26,258 nucleotides of DNA. It comes from a virus. Within the stretch, counting starts at the first letter, position 1, and each line of letters opens with the position of its first letter. Under the pieces are notes generated by a model. The model was not told the origin of the DNA. It made no database searches and worked only from the letters and a program-made list of their open reading frames with translations. Positions 1 through 6,451 of the stretch are shown piece after piece. Both the position numbers and the translations under genes were made by a program. Location: the IMG/VR virus record IMGVR_UViG_3300033273_000625, positions 1 through 26,258 of that record; one strand, 5' to 3'.

Positions 1-1689
1 CGTCTTTATGCAATAGAAGTCAATGGTACGGTTCTAACTGGGTATACAGACTTAGACCCTGCTAACATTGACAGCCTCGTAGACTCCCCCACTAATTACG
101 GCACTGATACAGGCGCTGGTGGTGAGGTGAGGGGGAATTATGCGACGTTGAATCCGTTAGCAAAAAATACATCTTTTTCTTTGGCAAACGGAAATCTTGA
201 GGGAAGCAGTACTAGTGGTTGGCAATCTTGTAGGTCTACAATCCAAATACCGTCAACTGGGAAATGGTATGCAGAGTTTACATACAACGGAAACGGTCAA
301 ACAGGAAATGACAGATATGCATGGACTGGAGTTTGCAAGGAAGATGCGTCATACACAGAATCTGGAGCTAGTTCAAACTGCCTCGCGTGGGGTGATGGGT
401 ATCAAGCGTTTAATTTTAGTACAACCGATATTGATACTTCATCCACCGCCAAGTTAAGTGGAGGAGTGGTTGGCCTTCAACTTGATCGAGATGCTAATAC
501 ATTTGCGTTTTTTTACAACGGATCTGCTGGACCCAGCGGAACAATTGGAGTAGCAGCCGGTACTCCTTTGTTTTTTGCCATGGGACATTATCCAGGGTAT
601 TCAACATCAATTCATGTCAACTTCGGCCAACGTCCATTTGCGTACACGCCACCAACAGGATACAAGTCACTCTGCACAACCAATTTGACGGACCCAGTAG
701 TCGCACAGCCTTCTACGGTGATGGATGTGGTGACGTATGACGGTAACGGTTCTACGCAGACAATTAGCGGTCTCGGTTTTAGCCCTGATTGGGTGTGGCT
801 GAAAAGCAGAAGCCAAGCTTATTATCACATTTTGGTTGATTCAGTTAGAGGAAACACCAAGGAGCTTTACTCAAACGACACAACCGCCGAACAGACTACG
901 ACTAATACCATAACTGCTTTTAATAGTGATGGTTTTAGTCTTGGTAATAGAGCTAATACAAATCAAAGCAGTGCAACCTATGTCGGTTGGGCATGGGACG
1001 CTGGAACGACAACGGCGACAAACACAGATGGCAGCATCACTTCTAGTGTGAGGGCTAATCAGTCTGCTGGGTTCTCGATTGTTAGTTACACGGGGAATGG
1101 CAACGCTGCGACTATTGGGCATGGATTAAATGCAGCGCCTGAGTTGATTATCAAGAAATTTAGATCTGCAGCTAGCTCATGGGATGTATACCACGCATCG
1201 GCTGGCGCAGGTAAACGGCTTGTACTAAATACAACTGCTGCGGTAAGTACGATAAGTTCTTATGCAAACGTTAATTCCAGCACGTTTGATGTACACGCTG
1301 GTAACAACGACAGCGGTGTAACAATGATCGCCTACTGTTTTACACCAGTAGACGGGTACTCTAGTTTTGGCAGCTACACCGGCACGGGAACCTCCGATGA
1401 CTCAGCCCCGTTTGTTTATACCGGGTTTAGGCCGAGGTGGATTCTTTTGAAACGAACCGATTCGTCAGGTGATTGGGTGCTGCATGACACAGCACGAGAT
1501 GCTTATAACGTTGGTGATAAAACCTTGTATCCAAATACGTCGGATGCTGAATATACTGTTGCTCGCTTAGATGAATTAAGCAACGGCTTCAAACTGCGTT
1601 CAACGTCAGTAACAACAAACGCATCTGGTGGCACCTACATATACGCCGCATTTGCTGAGCATCCCTTCAAAACCGCCCGTGCCCGCTAA
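1..1689 (+). CDS. Tail fibre / adhesin-like protein, 5' partial
   Basis: The reading frame is open from base 1, so the N terminus lies outside the window; the 562 visible codons end at TAA 1687-1689. Near the left edge is the motif EVRGNYATLNPL, which I recognise from many phage tail or adhesin proteins that carry a SPRY/concanavalin-like beta domain, here roughly codons 50-225 (W-rich, ending around the FGQRPFAY stretch). The rest contains two related beta-rich segments with the pattern GFSPDWVWLKSR / GFRPRWILLKRT followed by TARAR at the C terminus, as in DUF7483-type phage tail proteins. It probably binds the host surface at the distal tail. A GTG at 127 is internal to the conserved motif and is not the start. 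Family assignment is good; host receptor is unknown. Confidence 0.75.
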   Translation, partial: RLYAIEVNGTVLTGYTDLDPANIDSLVDSPTNYGTDTGAGGEVRGNYATLNPLAKNTSFSLANGNLEGSSTSGWQSCRSTIQIPSTGKWYAEFTYNGNGQTGNDRYAWTGVCKEDASYTESGASSNCLAWGDGYQAFNFSTTDIDTSSTAKLSGGVVGLQLDRDANTFAFFYNGSAGPSGTIGVAAGTPLFFAMGHYPGYSTSIHVNFGQRPFAYTPPTGYKSLCTTNLTDPVVAQPSTVMDVVTYDGNGSTQTISGLGFSPDWVWLKSRSQAYYHILVDSVRGNTKELYSNDTTAEQTTTNTITAFNSDGFSLGNRANTNQSSATYVGWAWDAGTTTATNTDGSITSSVRANQSAGFSIVSYTGNGNAATIGHGLNAAPELIIKKFRSAASSWDVYHASAGAGKRLVLNTTAAVSTISSYANVNSSTFDVHAGNNDSGVTMIAYCFTPVDGYSSFGSYTGTGTSDDSAPFVYTGFRPRWILLKRTDSSGDWVLHDTARDAYNVGDKTLYPNTSDAEYTVARLDELSNGFKLRSTSVTTNASGGTYIYAAFAEHPFKTARAR

Positions 1690-1735
1690 CCCCATTAGTG
1701 AACAAGACTACGACCGTACCGCCCGTGCGCGGTAA
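1672..1735 (+). repeat. Imperfect direct repeat duplicating the fibre gene 3' end
   Basis: ACCGCCCGTGC occurs at 1672-1682 and again at 1718-1728, each followed within a few bases by TAA (1687-1689 and 1733-1735). Both copies encode TARAR-stop, but in different frames: the second copy is in the frame beginning at 1688 and would read NPISEQDYDRTARAR. It looks like the remnant of a second fibre-gene 3' end or a small tandem duplication. Confidence 0.6.
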
Positions 1736-1758
1736 CATTGACTTATCGCCCCAGATCC

Positions 1759-2364
1759 ATGCCTTATCAACTTGGCAGTAAAACACTCCAGCTTGATGTT
1801 CCTTGGGAGCACAACGGCGTCCAGTATCCCAGCAACTGGTTACGACTGAGCACAGCACAAAATCGTGCAGAGCTTGGCATTGTCTGGGTCGATAACAGCC
1901 CAACGTGGAATCAAAAGTTCTACTGGGGTTATGACGCTGACGGCAACCTGATTCCCAAAAACTACGCTGACCTCAAAGCACTCTGGATCGCTAACACCAA
2001 GGACACTGCATACAAGCTGTTGCAGCCGTCTGATTATCTGTGGCCCAAGCTGCAAGACGAGAACAGCAGTTTTGCAGCAGCCAAGACTGCTTATGCAGCA
2101 TCACCTTGGAGCACTTGGCGTTCCACCATCAGGACTGAATGCCAAGCAATGGTGGCAAAGATTGAAGCCACTGCTCAGGTTGGCGATACTTCGCCTCATG
2201 CAGACTTCGGCAGAGTCCAAGCACTGCAGCAATACATCGAAGGTGGAACGTATAACGTGTGGACTCCTAACCCTGATCAACCTGCAGCAGCAGAGCCAAC
2301 ACCTGAACCAAGTCCTGAGCCAACACCTTCGTTTGATTCTTCACAAGTCACGACTGGTTTCTAA
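1759..2364 (+). CDS. Tail-fibre-associated / assembly protein-like
   Basis: A 201-aa protein starting MPYQLGSKTLQLDVPW. The N-terminal ~75 residues (NGVQYPSNWLRLST, FYWGYDADGNLIPK) match a block I know from proteins next to cyanophage tail fibres, often called tail assembly or DUF4376-like. The middle (residues 80-160) is helical and alanine-rich; the C terminus has a Pro-Glu linker EPTPEPSPEPTPS and a short tail. It follows the fibre gene directly, which suggests a fibre chaperone or fibre-tip component. Start: ATG 1759 is preferred over the in-frame TTG at 1738; neither has a clear ribosome-binding site. Function is inferred from position and pattern only. Confidence 0.7.
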   Translation: MPYQLGSKTLQLDVPWEHNGVQYPSNWLRLSTAQNRAELGIVWVDNSPTWNQKFYWGYDADGNLIPKNYADLKALWIANTKDTAYKLLQPSDYLWPKLQDENSSFAAAKTAYAASPWSTWRSTIRTECQAMVAKIEATAQVGDTSPHADFGRVQALQQYIEGGTYNVWTPNPDQPAAAEPTPEPSPEPTPSFDSSQVTTGF

Positions 2365-2498
2365 TGGCAGTTAAATCAAGAACAGGTTTGGCTCGTACTG
2401 AATTTAAGCCGGGTAAACCTAAAAAAAGTCGGCAAGGTAACGGCAACAACTCCAAGCCAAGACACAATAAAAAAATGTATCGCGGTCAAGGTAAGTAA
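2364..2498 (+). CDS. Small basic protein (44 aa)
   Basis: A 44-aa Lys/Arg-rich protein beginning MAVKSRTGLARTEFKPGKP and ending YRGQGK. ATG 2364 overlaps the preceding TAA by one base (TAATG), and its own TAA shares its last base with the next ATG, so the three genes are translationally coupled. The pattern KSRTGLARTEFKPGKPKKSRQG recurs in marine cyanophages as a conserved microprotein of unknown role. The charge suggests nucleic-acid or envelope binding; no structured domain is evident. Confidence 0.75.
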   Translation: MAVKSRTGLARTEFKPGKPKKSRQGNGNNSKPRHNKKMYRGQGK

Positions 2499-2626
2499 TG
2501 GACAAACACACTATTGAAAATTGGAAAAAGATAAAAGAGCTGATGGAACGACAAGGCCGTATAGACAGCATGTTTTACAAACGTGCCTGCATGATCCTTG
2601 CTGGTAAAAAGGATCCATTAGAATAG
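2498..2626 (+). CDS. Hypothetical small protein (42 aa)
   Basis: A 42-aa ORF, MDKHTIENWKKIKELMERQG and on to KDPLE, ending TAG 2624-2626. ATG 2498 overlaps the upstream stop by one base. It reads as one charged amphipathic helix followed by a second short helix with a Cys-Met segment; there is no membrane segment. Similar short helical proteins sit between fibre and lysis genes in cyanophages. Not recognised beyond that. Confidence 0.6.
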   Translation: MDKHTIENWKKIKELMERQGRIDSMFYKRACMILAGKKDPLE

Positions 2627-2650
2627 GCTGAGAGATCTGGAGAACCTGCC

Positions 2651-2848
2651 GTGGATGTGTTCTCCGGCATCGCAACCGTCGTCATCTCAGCAGGCGTTGG
2701 TGCGTTATGGCGACTCGATAAACGTCATGCAGCTATCGAAGCCCGCGTTGAAATCGTTCTTGAACAAATCGTTGCACTGCGAACAGACCATAAAGAACGG
2801 CTTGATGATCATGAGCTGCGCCTGAGAGTTCTGGAGAAGAACCACTAG
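2651..2848 (+). CDS. Membrane-anchored coiled-coil protein, lysis region
   Basis: A 65-aa protein, GTG start at 2651 with GGAGA a few bases upstream (about 2639-2643). Residues 3-20 (VFSGIATVVISAGVGALW) form one hydrophobic segment; residues 22-65 are a charged heptad-like helix with conserved-looking ALRTDHKERLDDHELRLRVLE. One TM helix plus coiled coil, placed just before the endolysin, fits a holin, antiholin or spanin-like accessory protein, but there is no lipobox and no second TM, so this remains an inference. Upstream in-frame starts are not apparent. Confidence 0.6.
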   Translation: MDVFSGIATVVISAGVGALWRLDKRHAAIEARVEIVLEQIVALRTDHKERLDDHELRLRVLEKNH

Positions 2849-2875
2849 AATACTTTTGTGCGACCATTCATTTCA

Positions 2876-3013
2876 ATGGACCCAACAACTACTGCGATGA
2901 TTGCTGTGGCTTTGGCTGCTGCATCTGAAATCATTGCTTTGTCACCGCTGCGCAGCAACAGCATCATTCAAGTTGTACTTGAAGTGCTGACGCGCCTTTT
3001 CCCAAAAAAGTAA
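2876..3013 (+). CDS. Small hydrophobic protein (45 aa), possible holin; zero-frame product of a frameshift site
   Basis: ATG 2876 opens a 45-aa protein, MDPTTTAMIAVALAAASEII and on to LTRLFPKK, that ends at TAA 3011-3013. Residues 5-22 are a small-residue-rich hydrophobic helix; a second amphipathic helix follows (IIQVVLEVLTRLF). Short proteins of this pattern are common in marine cyanophages near the lysis genes. No Shine-Dalgarno sequence is evident. The last two sense codons AAA AAG are part of the heptamer A_AAA_AAG lying against the stop codon, so some ribosomes may shift to -1 and continue into the next ORF (see the separate site entry). Family recognition is moderate; holin function is inferred. 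Confidence 0.65.
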   Translation: MDPTTTAMIAVALAAASEIIALSPLRSNSIIQVVLEVLTRLFPKK

Positions 3014-3034
3014 GCGGCATCCCAGAAGATGGGA
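3004..3034 (+). promoter_or_regulatory. Candidate -1 programmed ribosomal frameshift site
   Basis: In the frame of the 45-aa gene, bases 3004-3010 read A AAA AAG, the heptamer used by E. coli dnaX, followed immediately by TAA 3011-3013. Nine bases further on, TCCCA (3020-3024) and TGGGA (3030-3034) form a 5-bp stem with loop GAAGA. The -1 frame is open from 2983 to the TGA at 3283-3285 and has no good start of its own. Heptamer, stop and stem are seen directly; frameshifting itself is inferred. Confidence 0.5.
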
Positions 3035-3039
3035 AATGG

Positions 3040-3285
3040 TTGGTGCGGTTTGGTGATAAGCACTGGACCGATCACGTCAAAAAAGCCGCGCAGGACTTTA
3101 AGTTCCATGCAACCTTAAAGCCTCGTCTTGACAACGAGATTGAGGATTGGCACGCGGCACAGCCTGATAACAAGCCACAAACAGTAATCATTGAAGAGAG
3201 CGGTCCTGATACAACAGGTTTAGGTCCACCACTCAGCATCCGTTACCACTGGAGCGATGAATCAGAAACCGATCCGACTGATTAA
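3040..3285 (+). CDS. Soluble domain of unknown function, probably expressed by -1 frameshift
   Basis: The only starts available to a standalone protein are TTG 3040 or GTG 3043, with no ribosome-binding site, and both cut into a well-formed segment SGIPEDGKWLVRFGDKHW that is open further upstream in the same frame. The 81 codons from 3040 encode a mixed alpha/beta, acidic domain (VKKAAQDFKFHATLKPRL, TVIIEESGPDTTG, SIRYHWSDESETDPTD). If made by frameshifting at 3004-3010, the product would be a 136-aa fusion of the upstream membrane segment to this domain. The 3' end overlaps the endolysin start (3257). I do not recognise the family. Confidence 0.5.
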   Translation: MVRFGDKHWTDHVKKAAQDFKFHATLKPRLDNEIEDWHAAQPDNKPQTVIIEESGPDTTGLGPPLSIRYHWSDESETDPTD

Positions 3286-3844
3286 CCTGTTCAAGTATTA
3301 CAAGGCATTGCCGCATCAGAATGCAGCGATCGAAGAGCTTGAGGCTGAGATCAATGCGTTAGATCCAGGCATTTTGATGCGTGGTGCAGAGTGGTATAAC
3401 ACTTGGAATGTTGCACCAGCGGTGAAGCCTGCAGTGTTTGATAACACTTGGGATGGAATCTACAACTGTGCAAAGGAAGCTGGCGCAAAGTTCCCTGAAG
3501 TAGTTGCTGCTCAATGGGCGCTTGAATCTGCATGGGGTAAGCATGTAAGCGGCAAAAACAACTATTTTGGAATCAAGGGCAAAGGCACAGTTAAAACCAC
3601 TTGGGAAGATTACGGTAATGGTCCCGTTGTAATCAAGGATGAATTCAAAGATTTCGATACACCAATGGATTGTGTCGTTGATTTAGTCGATAAATGGTAC
3701 AAAGATTATCGTACATATAAAGGAGTTAATCGCGCTTTGACTCCTGAACAATGTGCGGGTATGTTAAAAGCCGAAGGATATGCAACTGACCCTAATTATG
3801 CGTCTAAATTAGTGTCCATTATGAACCGACAGAAGCTAGACTGA
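3257..3844 (+). CDS. Endolysin, N-acetylglucosaminidase (FlgJ/LytD-type)
   Basis: A 195-aa protein. The N-terminal ~55 residues (LFKYYKALPHQNAAIEELE) are a helical segment I know from cyanophage lysozymes. The catalytic domain, residues ~60-195, has the glucosaminidase signature VVAAQWALESAWGKH with likely catalytic Glu90, followed by SGKNNYFGIKGKG (98-110), the conserved NYFGIK substrate-cleft loop, and a C-terminal helix with YATDPNYASKLVSIM. It would cleave the glycan backbone of peptidoglycan at lysis. No signal peptide or membrane segment, so it needs a holin to reach the wall; the small membrane proteins just upstream are candidates. ATG 3257 overlaps the previous ORF by 29 bases. Confidence 0.9.
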   Translation: MNQKPIRLINLFKYYKALPHQNAAIEELEAEINALDPGILMRGAEWYNTWNVAPAVKPAVFDNTWDGIYNCAKEAGAKFPEVVAAQWALESAWGKHVSGKNNYFGIKGKGTVKTTWEDYGNGPVVIKDEFKDFDTPMDCVVDLVDKWYKDYRTYKGVNRALTPEQCAGMLKAEGYATDPNYASKLVSIMNRQKLD

Positions 3845-3863
3845 AATAGCTGCCCTGAAGATT

Positions 3864-4199
3864 TTGACTGATCTAAATGACAGCCAAGATCATCAGATTT
3901 TTGAGACTGAATATATACCAAAAAAAGAAGCAAAAAATAGATTACGTCGTCGGGTACTTGAATCTTGGGGTTGGTCTTGTGCTTATTGCGGCGTAATGCT
4001 TGAAGAACGTGGGGCAACGCTAGATCATGTTGTGCCGAAAGCAAAAGGTGGCTTGACAGTCCGTGAAAACCTTGTGGCGTGTTGTTTGGGATGCAATTCA
4101 AGTAAAGCGCATATGCCCTGGAAAACATGGTTTCGAGGTCAAGATTTTTGGACTGATTACAGGGAAAGATGGATTGAAAATTGGGTGGATGGATATTAA
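3864..4199 (+). CDS. HNH endonuclease
   Basis: A 111-aa HNH nuclease. Residues ~35-95 hold two zinc-binding CxxC pairs (CAYCG and CCLGC) around the HNH core: TLDHVVPKAKGG (the D-H dyad), then ENLVACC and NSSK. This is the compact cyanobacterial/phage form, able to nick or cut DNA; free-standing copies may be homing enzymes or packaging-related nicking enzymes. It sits far from the terminase genes in this window, which makes the homing or accessory role more likely. TTG 3864 is the chosen start, with GAAG just upstream; an ATG at 3877 is out of frame. The 3' end is followed 22 bases later by the dCTP deaminase start. Confidence 0.85.
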   Translation: MTDLNDSQDHQIFETEYIPKKEAKNRLRRRVLESWGWSCAYCGVMLEERGATLDHVVPKAKGGLTVRENLVACCLGCNSSKAHMPWKTWFRGQDFWTDYRERWIENWVDGY

Positions 4200-4221
4200 G
4201 CTTGAGCATCGAACAATTTCA

Positions 4222-4755
4222 ATGACTGTTCTTGCTGACTGGCAGATCCGCAGCTATTGCGAAAGCTCTCAAATGGTTCATCCCTTTGCATTGGATTTGC
4301 TTAATCCAGCATCGCTTGATGTGCGTCTTGGGTTTAACTTGATGATTGAAGTGGCAGATACGCCTGAACTGCAGCGCATTGATATTTCAGATCGCACAGA
4401 GGAGCATCCTTTTTTCCTGCAGCCTGGTGAATTTTGCCTTGCTGAAACCATCGAAACCTTTAATCTGCCTGATACAATTAGCTGTCAATTTGTTCTTAAA
4501 TCAAGTCGTGCACGATCTGGCCTAAATCATCTTCTTGCTGGATGGTGTGATCCGGGCTGGCACGGTTCAAAGCTTACGCTTGAGCTGAAGAACGAACGCC
4601 GCTTTCACGATATTCCGCTCTTTCCAAACCTAAAGATCGGGCAGATGGTGTTCCACTATATGTCTGAAGTACCTGTTAGGTCTTATCGCGAAGTGGGTCA
4701 TTACAATAACCATCTGACTGTGATGCCAGATATTGTTTCACGACACACTGCTTAA
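4222..4755 (+). CDS. dcd: dCTP deaminase
   Basis: A 177-aa member of the dCTP deaminase/dUTPase trimeric fold. MTVLADWQIR is the usual Dcd opening; PASLDVRLG (residues 29-37), FCLAETIETFNLPD (71-84), KSSRARSGL (93-101), DPGWHGSKLTLELKN (110-124, with Glu121 as the likely catalytic acid) and LKIGQMVFH follow in the family order. The enzyme turns dCTP into dUTP, feeding dTTP synthesis during phage replication. Longer in-frame starts exist upstream (for example around 4189), inside the HNH gene, but ATG 4222 gives the family length. No integral dUTPase or thymidylate synthase is visible nearby. Confidence 0.9.
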   Translation: MTVLADWQIRSYCESSQMVHPFALDLLNPASLDVRLGFNLMIEVADTPELQRIDISDRTEEHPFFLQPGEFCLAETIETFNLPDTISCQFVLKSSRARSGLNHLLAGWCDPGWHGSKLTLELKNERRFHDIPLFPNLKIGQMVFHYMSEVPVRSYREVGHYNNHLTVMPDIVSRHTA

Positions 4756-4933
4756 CACGATGTCGCCACATGTCTAATACCTGTTCATACCAGCACTTTG
4801 CTTGCCATTCTTGGTAGTGCTCTCTGGTCATTCCGGCGTAAGTGACGCGGTACAATTTTCCGTATTTTGTTTCAATTACGTCTAGTTTTGGCGCGGTGTT
4901 GTCGGTATCCTGCGGCAAAGCGTTATCTTTCAT
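4676..4933 (-). CDS. Hypothetical protein (85 aa), antisense to dcd end
   Basis: Minus-strand ORF from ATG 4931-4933 to a stop at 4676. The N terminus is polar (MKDNALPQDTDNTAPKLD), then VIETKYGKLYRVTYAGMTREHYQEWQAKCWYEQVLDMW looks like real folded protein rather than shadow sequence. Its last 80 bases run antisense to the dCTP deaminase gene. No Shine-Dalgarno sequence. The start shares CATG with a plus-strand ATG at 4932. Not recognised; I judge it probably real on composition alone. Confidence 0.45.
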   Translation of the reverse strand: MKDNALPQDTDNTAPKLDVIETKYGKLYRVTYAGMTREHYQEWQAKCWYEQVLDMWRHRVKQCVVKQYLASQSDGYCNDPLRDKT

Positions 4934-4988
4934 GGCTTGGGCTGGGTGGCAATGGATGTCGGTTGAAGTTCCATTGGAGGAACAGTTA

Positions 4989-5207
4989 ATGATAGAAAGA
5001 CAAGTCCGTGCCGTGCATGATCATGCTGATACTAAAGAAATTGCCGAGTTGTGCAGCACACTGATCAGACAAAGCCATCATCAACAAAAGCTGTTGCAAC
5101 AAGCAATCACCCGAATCATGGAACTGGAGATCATCGAAGAATGTCGAGACGATAAACCTAAACAACTACCCTGGTGGCGAAATATCCTTCTGCGTTTTAA
5201 GCCTTAA
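4989..5207 (+). CDS. Hypothetical helical protein (72 aa)
   Basis: ATG 4989 is preceded by GGAGG at 4976-4980 with 8-base spacing, one of the better ribosome-binding sites in this part of the window, and this decides the start over in-frame ATGs at 4932 and 4953. The product (MIERQVRAVHDHADTKEIAE and on to WWRNILLRFKP) is one long amphipathic helix with His/Gln-rich heptads, QSHHQQKLLQQAITRIMELEI, and a basic aromatic tail that could contact membrane or nucleic acid. Its 3' end overlaps the convergent sigma-factor gene by 42 bases. Family not recognised. Confidence 0.55.
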   Translation: MIERQVRAVHDHADTKEIAELCSTLIRQSHHQQKLLQQAITRIMELEIIEECRDDKPKQLPWWRNILLRFKP

Positions 5208-6062
5208 TTTACGAAGCGCATGTTCTTTTATTTGGCGGGTGCGTTCACGGCAGATGTTCATTTCTGCGCCAATGTGCGCTAATGCCTCGGTTTTATTGCT
5301 TAAGAAATAACGCTGAATGATTTCATATTCTCGATCATTTAATGTATCTAGCGCATCGTTCAACGCTTGATGATTGGCAGATTTAATCGCCATATGTTCC
5401 GTGTCAGCGTAAGACGAAGGATCAGGGATTTGCTGCAGCAGTGGTGAACCGTCATCGTGGCAAAGCATGTCAAGACTTCGGTGTTGCTTTGCTCTTTCAA
5501 ACCACATCATGACTTCTTCAATAGGTCGTTCGGCTTCTTCACTCATTTCTTGCAGTGTTGGCCTGCGATGAAATTGCTGCTCATAATCATTCATCCATTT
5601 ACAAAGACGATTAATTTTTTCCAGTGTATTTTGCGGTAAACGCACAACACGGGAAGACATGTCAATGGCTCTGGTGATGCTTTGCCTGATCCACCAATAT
5701 GCATAAGTGCTGAATTTATACCCACGAGTTCCATCATATTTCTCGACAGCACGCTGCAAGCCGATACAACCTTCCTGCACAAGATCTGAAAGATCTAATA
5801 TCGTGCCATCAATTCTTGGTGCATATTTACGAGCAACATTAACAACCAGGCGCAGATTTCCATTGATTAGTTTCTCCTTCGCACGACGCCCTGAACGAAC
5901 AACACGTTGTTCTTCTTTCGTCAATGGTTCTTTTTCTAGGTCACGTTCTGCCAAGAGATCTTGCATCGCAAAGATACGACGCGATAGCTGAATTTCTTGC
6001 TCAGCCGTAAGCAGTGGATGTTTGCCGATTTCATTTAGAAATTGTCTGAATGAATCGGCCAT
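5166..6062 (-). CDS. RNA polymerase sigma factor, sigma-70 family (group 2-like)
   Basis: A 298-aa sigma factor. Region 1.2 is residues ~3-35 (FRQFLNEIGKHPLLTAEQEI); region 2 is ~62-137 with NLRLVVNVARKY, DLVQEGCIGLQRAVEKYD and FSTYAYWWIRQSITRAI (regions 2.3-2.4, promoter melting and -10 contact); VRLP and helices of region 3 follow to ~215; region 4 is ~232-290, with a helix-turn-helix ending RERTRQIKEHALRKLR. Domain 1.1 is missing. The pattern and length fit cyanobacterial group 2 (SigB-E like) factors rather than the T4 gp55 late factor. It likely redirects host RNA polymerase to phage promoters. ATG 6062 is needed to keep region 1.2 intact; it has no Shine-Dalgarno sequence and abuts a terminator. 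Confidence 0.93.
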   Translation of the reverse strand: MADSFRQFLNEIGKHPLLTAEQEIQLSRRIFAMQDLLAERDLEKEPLTKEEQRVVRSGRRAKEKLINGNLRLVVNVARKYAPRIDGTILDLSDLVQEGCIGLQRAVEKYDGTRGYKFSTYAYWWIRQSITRAIDMSSRVVRLPQNTLEKINRLCKWMNDYEQQFHRRPTLQEMSEEAERPIEEVMMWFERAKQHRSLDMLCHDDGSPLLQQIPDPSSYADTEHMAIKSANHQALNDALDTLNDREYEIIQRYFLSNKTEALAHIGAEMNICRERTRQIKEHALRKLRLKTQKDISPPG

Positions 6063-6095
6063 AAAAAAAGCTGCTACCGAAAAAGGGTAACAGCT
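6063..6095 (-). terminator. Intrinsic terminator abutting the sigma-factor start codon
   Basis: Read on the minus strand, 6095-6086 pairs with 6069-6078: AGCTG/CAGCT, then a U-G wobble, then a 4-bp TACC/GGTA block, with a 7-base loop, followed by seven T residues (6069-6063) that run straight into the ATG of the sigma gene. It would end transcripts of the recombination operon. The hairpin also lies within possible upstream starts of the sigma gene (ATG at 6104 and 6098 on the minus strand, same frame), so translation through it could open it. Confidence 0.75.
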
Positions 6096-6126
6096 CATGA
6101 TCATAGTGTCTATGAATTGTTGCAGC

Positions 6127-6450
6127 TTAGAACGGCACTTCTGCATCCATCGGGTTGGCTTCACGCGCTGGCAGGGTGAAATCAGTGACATTTACATTGA
6201 GACTTTGTTTTTCAACGCCGTCCTTCATGTAAGTGTTTAGCTTGCCTTGACCCGCAATTGTAATCTTCGCACCTTTGCGGAGATATTCAGCAGCAGTTTG
6301 TGAACGCTTGCCCCATACAACGCAGTTCATCCAAGTCGTTTCATCTTTGCCAGTACGAACAGCAAGGCTGAAGCTTGCGACTTGATTTTGCCCGACGTTT
6401 TTTAGTTCAGGATCTTTGCCGAGGTTGCCGTGTGCAGTGATGTTGAGCAT
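6127..6450 (-). CDS. ssb: Single-stranded DNA-binding protein
   Basis: A 107-aa SSB. MLNITAHGNLGKDPELK is the usual OB-fold opening, VASFSLAVRT and TTWMNCVVWGKRSQTAAEYLRKGAKITIAGQGKL are the conserved central strands, and the protein ends MDAEVPF, a short version of the acidic C-terminal tip that docks partner proteins. There is almost no linker between the fold and the tip, compared with ~170-aa bacterial SSBs. It would coat single-stranded DNA for the ERF annealing protein encoded two genes upstream. Start 6450 is one base after the stop of the HTH gene, implying coupled translation; an upstream in-frame extension to 6531 is unlikely. Confidence 0.93.
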   Translation of the reverse strand: MLNITAHGNLGKDPELKNVGQNQVASFSLAVRTGKDETTWMNCVVWGKRSQTAAEYLRKGAKITIAGQGKLNTYMKDGVEKQSLNVNVTDFTLPAREANPMDAEVPF

Positions 6451-6451
6451 T

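Noticed and set aside
3351-3544. Minus-strand ORFs under the endolysin
   Set aside because: Cys/His-rich shadow translations of the strongly supported glucosaminidase gene with no start signal.
4842-4988. N-terminal extension of the 72-aa plus-strand gene
   Set aside because: The strong GGAGG at 4976-4980 points to ATG 4989, and the upstream part is antisense to the minus-strand 85-aa ORF.
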